Assembly: GCF_001540865.1 (NCBI RefSeq)
Contig: NC_033639.1
Span: 5,644,288-5,708,287 of the forward strand
Reading direction: 5' to 3'
Origin: Ananas comosus
Lineage: Eukaryota > Streptophyta > Magnoliopsida > Poales > Bromeliaceae
DNA: 64,000 nt
Both the position numbers and the translations under genes were made by a program. Shown piece after piece: positions 59,318-64,000 of this stretch. Numbering within the stretch: position 1 is the first letter of the stretch; each line of letters begins with the position of its first letter. A model generated the notes under the pieces. It saw nothing but the letters and a program-made list of their open reading frames with translations. It made no database searches and had not been told where the DNA came from.

Positions 59318-60803
59318 AAAGCAACTAGCTACTTCATGGACCACCACCTTATCCTAAAAGCAACTAGCTATTTCATGGACCACCACCTTATGCTAAAGGG
59401 GGATATCTCGGACCTGTTTCAGAAGATCTATGAGGGGAGGCTGTCCGCCAACTCTATTGACTACACTTTCATTTGTTTAGCCCCCAAAAAGGAAGGGGCT
59501 AGCTGTGCGGGCGAATGACTACCGTCCTATAAACTTACTGAACGGGATCCAGGAGAATTTATCGAAGGTTTTGGCCAATCGTCTTGAGCTGATTATGAAC
59601 GACTTGATTTCTCCTTCCCAATCTATATTCTTAAAGGGGAGGAATATACCTGATGCATATGTAGCAGCCTCCGAACTACTAGGATGGCGTACAATATGGC
59701 TATAGAGGGGGTCGGTGTGAAGGTGGACTTCGAAAAGACTTATGATAAGATCAGTTGGCCTTTCCTGTTTCGTATTTTAGACTGATGGGGCTTCAGCAAA
59801 AAGTGGTGTGAATAGATCAAGCTATGTGTGTGTTTTACCAAAGTAGCAGTTTTGGTCAATGGAGAGGCCACCAATTGGATAAAGACGAAGAGAGGAGTAA
59901 GACAAGAGGACCTGCTTTCTCCTTTTCTTTTCTTACTGGTGGCGGAGTGCCTTGCCCGAATGGCAAACGAGGCAATTTCTAATATTCTCATCAAAGGCCT
60001 TGGGCCCTCCAACGAGAGTAGAGTTACTCTTATTCAGTTTGCGGACGACACATTCTTTTTCTGCGAGGCTAGAAAAAAGGATATAAGAAATCTCAAGTTC
60101 TTATGGCATGTAACCACCCAGCCCACTAGCAATAATAACTCGTTGGGCCCAAACACCAGCCCAAAATGCTTAAGCCCAGTTATTATTACTAGTGTCTAAG
60201 TCTCTTATAAACCCAATGACAACCCCATTCCCATCCATGTAGGACTATTGGGGTGTCACATGGCAGCTCTTCGAATGGGCTTCCAGAATGAAGGTTAATA
60301 GGGAAAAATTAGAACTATACTATATTGGGCAGATTGAGGGAAAAGCGACAAGACTTGCGGATTTACTCGAGTGCAGAGTTGGCAGCCTTCCTACCAAATA
60401 TCTAGGGCTGCCTCTTTTTCCCAGAGCACCTTCAAAGCAGATTGGATGGGGATTGTCTAGAAAATATAAAGTAAAATCGATGGCTAGCAGGCCAAACTCA
60501 TTTTAAAAGGGGGCAGGCTTATTCTAGTGAACACGGTCTTAACAATTTACCCCTACTTCCTGTCTACATTCAAGGTACCCAAATGGGTGATCAAACGCAT
60601 TGAGGCACTTTGTAGAGACTTCTTCTAGAAAGAATGTAGCTTCTCTCCAAGCAAGGGATGTCTAATCACATGGAAGAATGTCTGCAGAAATAAGAAACAA
60701 GAAGGGCTTGGCATCTTGGACTTAGCTATTATGAACCTAGCTTTAATTGCCAAATGGTGGTGGAAGTTTCACACGGCGCCTCAATTATAGTGGAACAGGA
60801 TTA
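59318..60803 (+). pseudogene. LINE ORF2 reverse-transcriptase relic
   Basis: Across frames it reads NDYRPINLLNGIQENLSKVLANR, SQSIFLKGRNIPDAYVA, VKVDFEKTYDKISW, RGVRQEDLLSPFLFLL, FADDTFFF (the catalytic FADD, about 60042-60065) and later KYLGLPLF and WKNVCRNKKQEGLGI. This is the order of plant L1-type reverse transcriptase. The endonuclease domain is absent and several stops and shifts are present. It is interrupted by a 152-bp solo LTR (60109-60260) and ends where another LTR is inserted (60804). A 39-bp in-frame duplication lies at its start. Confidence 0.85.
60109..60260 (+). mobile_element. 152-bp solo LTR (TRIM-like) inside the LINE
   Basis: It starts TGTAACCACCC and ends GGGGTGTCACA. 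The perfect 5-bp duplication TGGCA lies at 60104-60108 and 60261-60265. Removing it and one TGGCA restores the LINE frame across the junction. CTTATAAACC near 60203 is a plausible TATA box. The size fits a TRIM-class solo LTR. Confidence 0.78.
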
Positions 60804-62727
60804 TGTCACGCCCCGGGGTCCCTTTTTGATTTAAAAGTCAATGCGGAAGTGTCCAGATTTTTTTTTTAAAAAAAAACCTGACCGGTCACGCCCCAGGACC
60901 CAGCGGAAGCCCGCACAGTGCGTGTCCAGACCCGCTATATGCCTACAACATATAAGGCGTCTACAACAAGCAATAATTAAATAAGCACCTAAAGATATCA
61001 GAGCAAGATTGCAACTAAATTCTAACAGCAAGAAGAAATAAAAGAATTGAACAGCTAACATAAAAGTAGAGGTAGATACAACAAGATCTAAATACAAGTG
61101 CTAGATATACAAAAATGGTGGCCTCTACATAAAGGTACAAAACTCTCGTCCTGTCCAAATAATACAAATGAGAGGTGAACCACCTAATAACGAAGCTCCT
61201 CACAACTAGCTCGAGGTAATACCCTTGCCACGGTCCCGAGCCTCTTCTGGCGTGGAAGGCTCTGAAATAAAACAATAAAACAGAGGGTGTGAGAACTATT
61301 AATCAATAGTTCCCAGTGGGCAAACCGCTGACCTTAGCGAAATACTCCACTAGGTTAAAGAGGCAAAAGTAGTAAATGAACTATAATAAACAACATGTAT
61401 GTGAAATACAACAATGAACTTGGCTAAGTTACTATGCCTCAAGTTTAGGATGATATTAAGCATGAAAAGCTACTAATCTATCATAAACGTGTATATCCAA
61501 GGAGTATACTAGTATGCTTTAAACATGACCAACATAAATATAAATATGCACAAAGCATGGTTCACAAGTATACCACTATGTCCAACAAGTGTAATAATAT
61601 GCCCAACCAATACCTACTATCAAGTAGTAATTGTCACTTAGTTGTTTATATGTCATTTTTCATTTCCAATCTAGGACCTACACAAGTGTAGTCCGGCTTG
61701 TGCCACCTAATGGCCACGGGTAGTCCAGCATTTCTCTAGGAATGTGATTGTCCCACGGTGACCCAATAGGCCCTCAATCCCGCATGGGCGAGCATATGTC
61801 GTGTAGGCCAACTCCGGAGTGCCGACTTGTAGGGAGCGACCCTCACAAGCATGTGCGAATGAGTACATATGGCAAGCAAGCATAGTCATCATCTTAAGTA
61901 TACGGTCATCATGTGTCAATCACGGTATAAACACTAGCACCCCAAAGGTCTAGTTCTACGTCACAATGCAAAGGTTCCACCGTTTACTAGGTCTAATGCG
62001 ACTTTATGACATTATAGTTTACTATGTCAACACATATTCTAAGTCCAATGCCACTTTATGATATTATACTTTACTATGTCAACACATAATCCAAGTCCAA
62101 TGCCACTTTATGACATTATATAATCCCTATGTTTAGCACATGTCCATTGTTCTCAAACAAGTAAAAGCTTGTCATTTCAACACATCTGACATGATTTCTA
62201 ATATATCATGAAAATGCCACACACTAGCACGTGTACTACATACATATGTCACTACTACATAGGGAGGAAATGTCATGATACATAACATATGTATTTTAAT
62301 CATTCTAAAATTCATTTATGCTCCATCTAGCATGAAAATGTATGAATTCCTATTTTACAACAAGAAATAGAATATAGGGGGAGTTCACCCATTTCGATGA
62401 GGTCAAACCTACCAAGAACTCCTCGGATCCCCTTCGTTTACACGAACGAAGTTCTCGACAAGTCACCTAGCTCCCTAAAGAAAATTCTAAGAGGGTTAAA
62501 CGAAATGAACGAACACCCATAGTGTTCATCTTTAACCAACCTAAGAAAAGGGCAAAACTCACCTAAAATGGTAGAAAAACCCTCCTAAAATCCGAATGGA
62601 AGCTAGAGCCCTCCAAAACCAACCTAAAGGAAGATTCTAAACCAATCAATTGAGCTCCAAAAGCTACTAATCAAAAATCCCCAAATAAACCCTAGATTTC
62701 TCATTTTTAGGGTTTCCACACAAAAAC
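60804..62727 (-). mobile_element. Long LTR (family B), interrupted at its U3 side
   Basis: It starts TGTCACGCCCCGGGG directly within the LINE; GATTA (60799-60803) is the candidate left duplication. A second terminus-like copy (GGTCACGCCCCAGG) follows at 60884, as if the LTR end was partly duplicated. From there it matches 29500-29642. It carries the shared module and a micro-exon (61206-61261). At 62728 another LTR is inserted. Confidence 0.65.
61206..61261 (-). other. Candidate LTR micro-exon with DRGKG core (copy B')
   Basis: It follows GTTTTATTTCAG. Seventeen codons (PSTPEEARDRGKGITSS) then TAG follow, in the same phase as the others. The module above reads CCCACTGGGAACTA, TAGTTCTCACACCC and a T-rich tract. 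Confidence 0.5.
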
Positions 62728-64000
62728 TGTCACGCCCCGAGGCCGCCAATTTGGTCGGTTCGGGCACGTCGACAGATGCCGAATGGACAGCACCTCCCTG
62801 TCCGCCCAAGGCTCTAATCAACAAGTATAATACAAGCAATTCAACAAAATGAATACAATTATACAAGGCTTGCTCGAGAGCAAGCAACAACTAAACCATA
62901 AGTGAAAGTATCTATGCTATTACACTAAACCATTCAACACATGTCATTTGATTACATTTGAATCAAAAACAAGTACTATACATTTACATTCTTATCCATT
63001 CATTTACATCACATTGGCATTCATCCAAAATACATAATTTACATCTCTTTACATATCTTAGTTCAACGTACGAAAGTTGAATATACATAGGGAATGCCTA
63101 TAAGACTCCGAAGGCCGCTATCTACGGCGCTAATCCCTTGCCTCGATCCTCCGCCGCCCCGCTCGCGTATGGATCTGCAGGGTTAGTGGTGGTGTGAGAA
63201 CTAAAAGAAGTTCCCAGTGGGTTTGGCCTCCGACCGCGCCGACTCGCCCACTAGGTCTATTCAGGTATATGTAATTCAAGAAATGATAGATTGCAAACCA
63301 ACTAATGCAAAACTATTACAATGCCTGCAAGAAAGCTGTCAATAGATAGATAATCAAATACATGATAACTATGCATGCATGTTCTCGTTCTCATTCTTTT
63401 TGGCCTTTACCCAATTATCCTGGGGTACCCATGGTTCACCCCAAACTCACAATCCACACATCCCATCTACCAGGGGAGGCACTTGGCACTACCGCCCAAG
63501 GGATCTTCGCCGGGGGACTCTTCCCGTAGTGTCTACACTCCGGAGTACACCGCTTGAGGAGGAGCTATCTCCCTCAAGCCGGAACCAATGTGTGAGTACG
63601 ATCCAATCCTCAATTTGAGGAAGTATAGCCAAACCTGTCTCAATGCACAAATCCTCAATGCCGATGATAGGTTATTACCATATCACATTTCCACTATATC
63701 TGAGTCACAGTGGTCATGATGCCACTCTAGGTTAAACCTTGTTTAGCCGTTCTTATACTCGGTGCCAGTCTCGTCATGAATGTCAATGTCACCATTGTTT
63801 ACTATTGTCATAGTCTCTTTTTCATACATTCACATACACATAGGGTTTTTCACATTCATAGTTCACATGGTTCTATATCAATTCATATGTTTTCTAGCAT
63901 ACAATTGAATCTCAACCAATCATATTCGTCACAATACCCTATATACATGAATGCTAACATCAATATGCTCAATAATGGTAACATAGACATAGAAGGAAAT
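62728..64000 (-). mobile_element. Long LTR (family C), runs off the window
   Basis: It starts TGTCACGCCCCGAGG. CGGTTCGGGCAC and CCGAATGGACAGC parallel 29643-29730. It contains the shared module (63175-63222) and a micro-exon (63122-63174). The U3, TATA and other boundary lie beyond 64000. Confidence 0.65.
63122..63174 (-). other. Candidate LTR micro-exon with DRGKG core (copy E)
   Basis: It follows ACCCTGCAG. Sixteen codons (PYASGAAEDRGKGLAP) then TAG, in the same phase and of the same length as copy C, its family relative, despite many nucleotide differences. Confidence 0.5.

Noticed and set aside
1..64000. CRISPR arrays, bacterial operons, rRNA genes
   Set aside because: None present; repeats found are microsatellites, LTRs or TIRs, and the coding style is plant nuclear.

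Overview
The window is nuclear DNA of a flowering plant. It is AT-rich and intron-containing, and crowded with plant-type LTR retrotransposons, LINEs, Helitrons, hAT, Mutator and PIF-like elements. The species cannot be fixed from sequence alone; my weak impression is a monocot. Three single Ns, two of them beside duplicated or repetitive sequence, point to a draft assembly.

Region 1-22 kb: the 3' remnant of a LINE (1-700), then the only apparently intact host gene. This is a ten-exon minus-strand gene (2119-21742) whose exons join in perfect phase into a 398-residue EamA/drug-metabolite-transporter-type membrane protein. Its 1.2-kb coding sequence is spread over 19.6 kb because the introns have filled with transposons. 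These include a solo Copia LTR, a diverged LTR-like direct-repeat pair, two hAT elements (one carrying a nested Mutator MITE) and a PIF/Harbinger-like element.

Region 22-34 kb: LTR-retrotransposon wreckage around a three-exon fragment of exportin-1 (27118-27818) that kept its introns but lost one splice donor. Several long LTRs share the terminus TGTCACGCCCCG (minus orientation), and two still carry an initiator-Met-type primer-binding site. Region 34-45 kb: a truncated Tat-like Ty3/gypsy element on the minus strand, split inside gag by a complete but decayed plus-strand chromovirus (37165-43734, target duplication AATAG).

Region 45-64 kb: a Helitron candidate, a PIF-like MITE, a 4.1-kb solo-type LTR (47659-51786), a complete TRIM (52401-53561), a Helitron carrying four pirin exons (about 54016-55471), a second Helitron inside a TIR element (56538-57886), a LINE reverse-transcriptase relic containing a 152-bp solo LTR, and two more long LTRs running to the window end.

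The most unusual signal is in the long LTRs. Six copies from about four diverged families share a splice-acceptor-like module. In all six it is followed, in the same codon phase, by a 15-20-codon open frame ending in TAG; five of the six encode a DRGKG core. In two copies a matching donor 1.37-1.43 kb upstream defines a candidate leader intron. The same LTRs carry arrays of CG-containing palindromes upstream of their TATA boxes.
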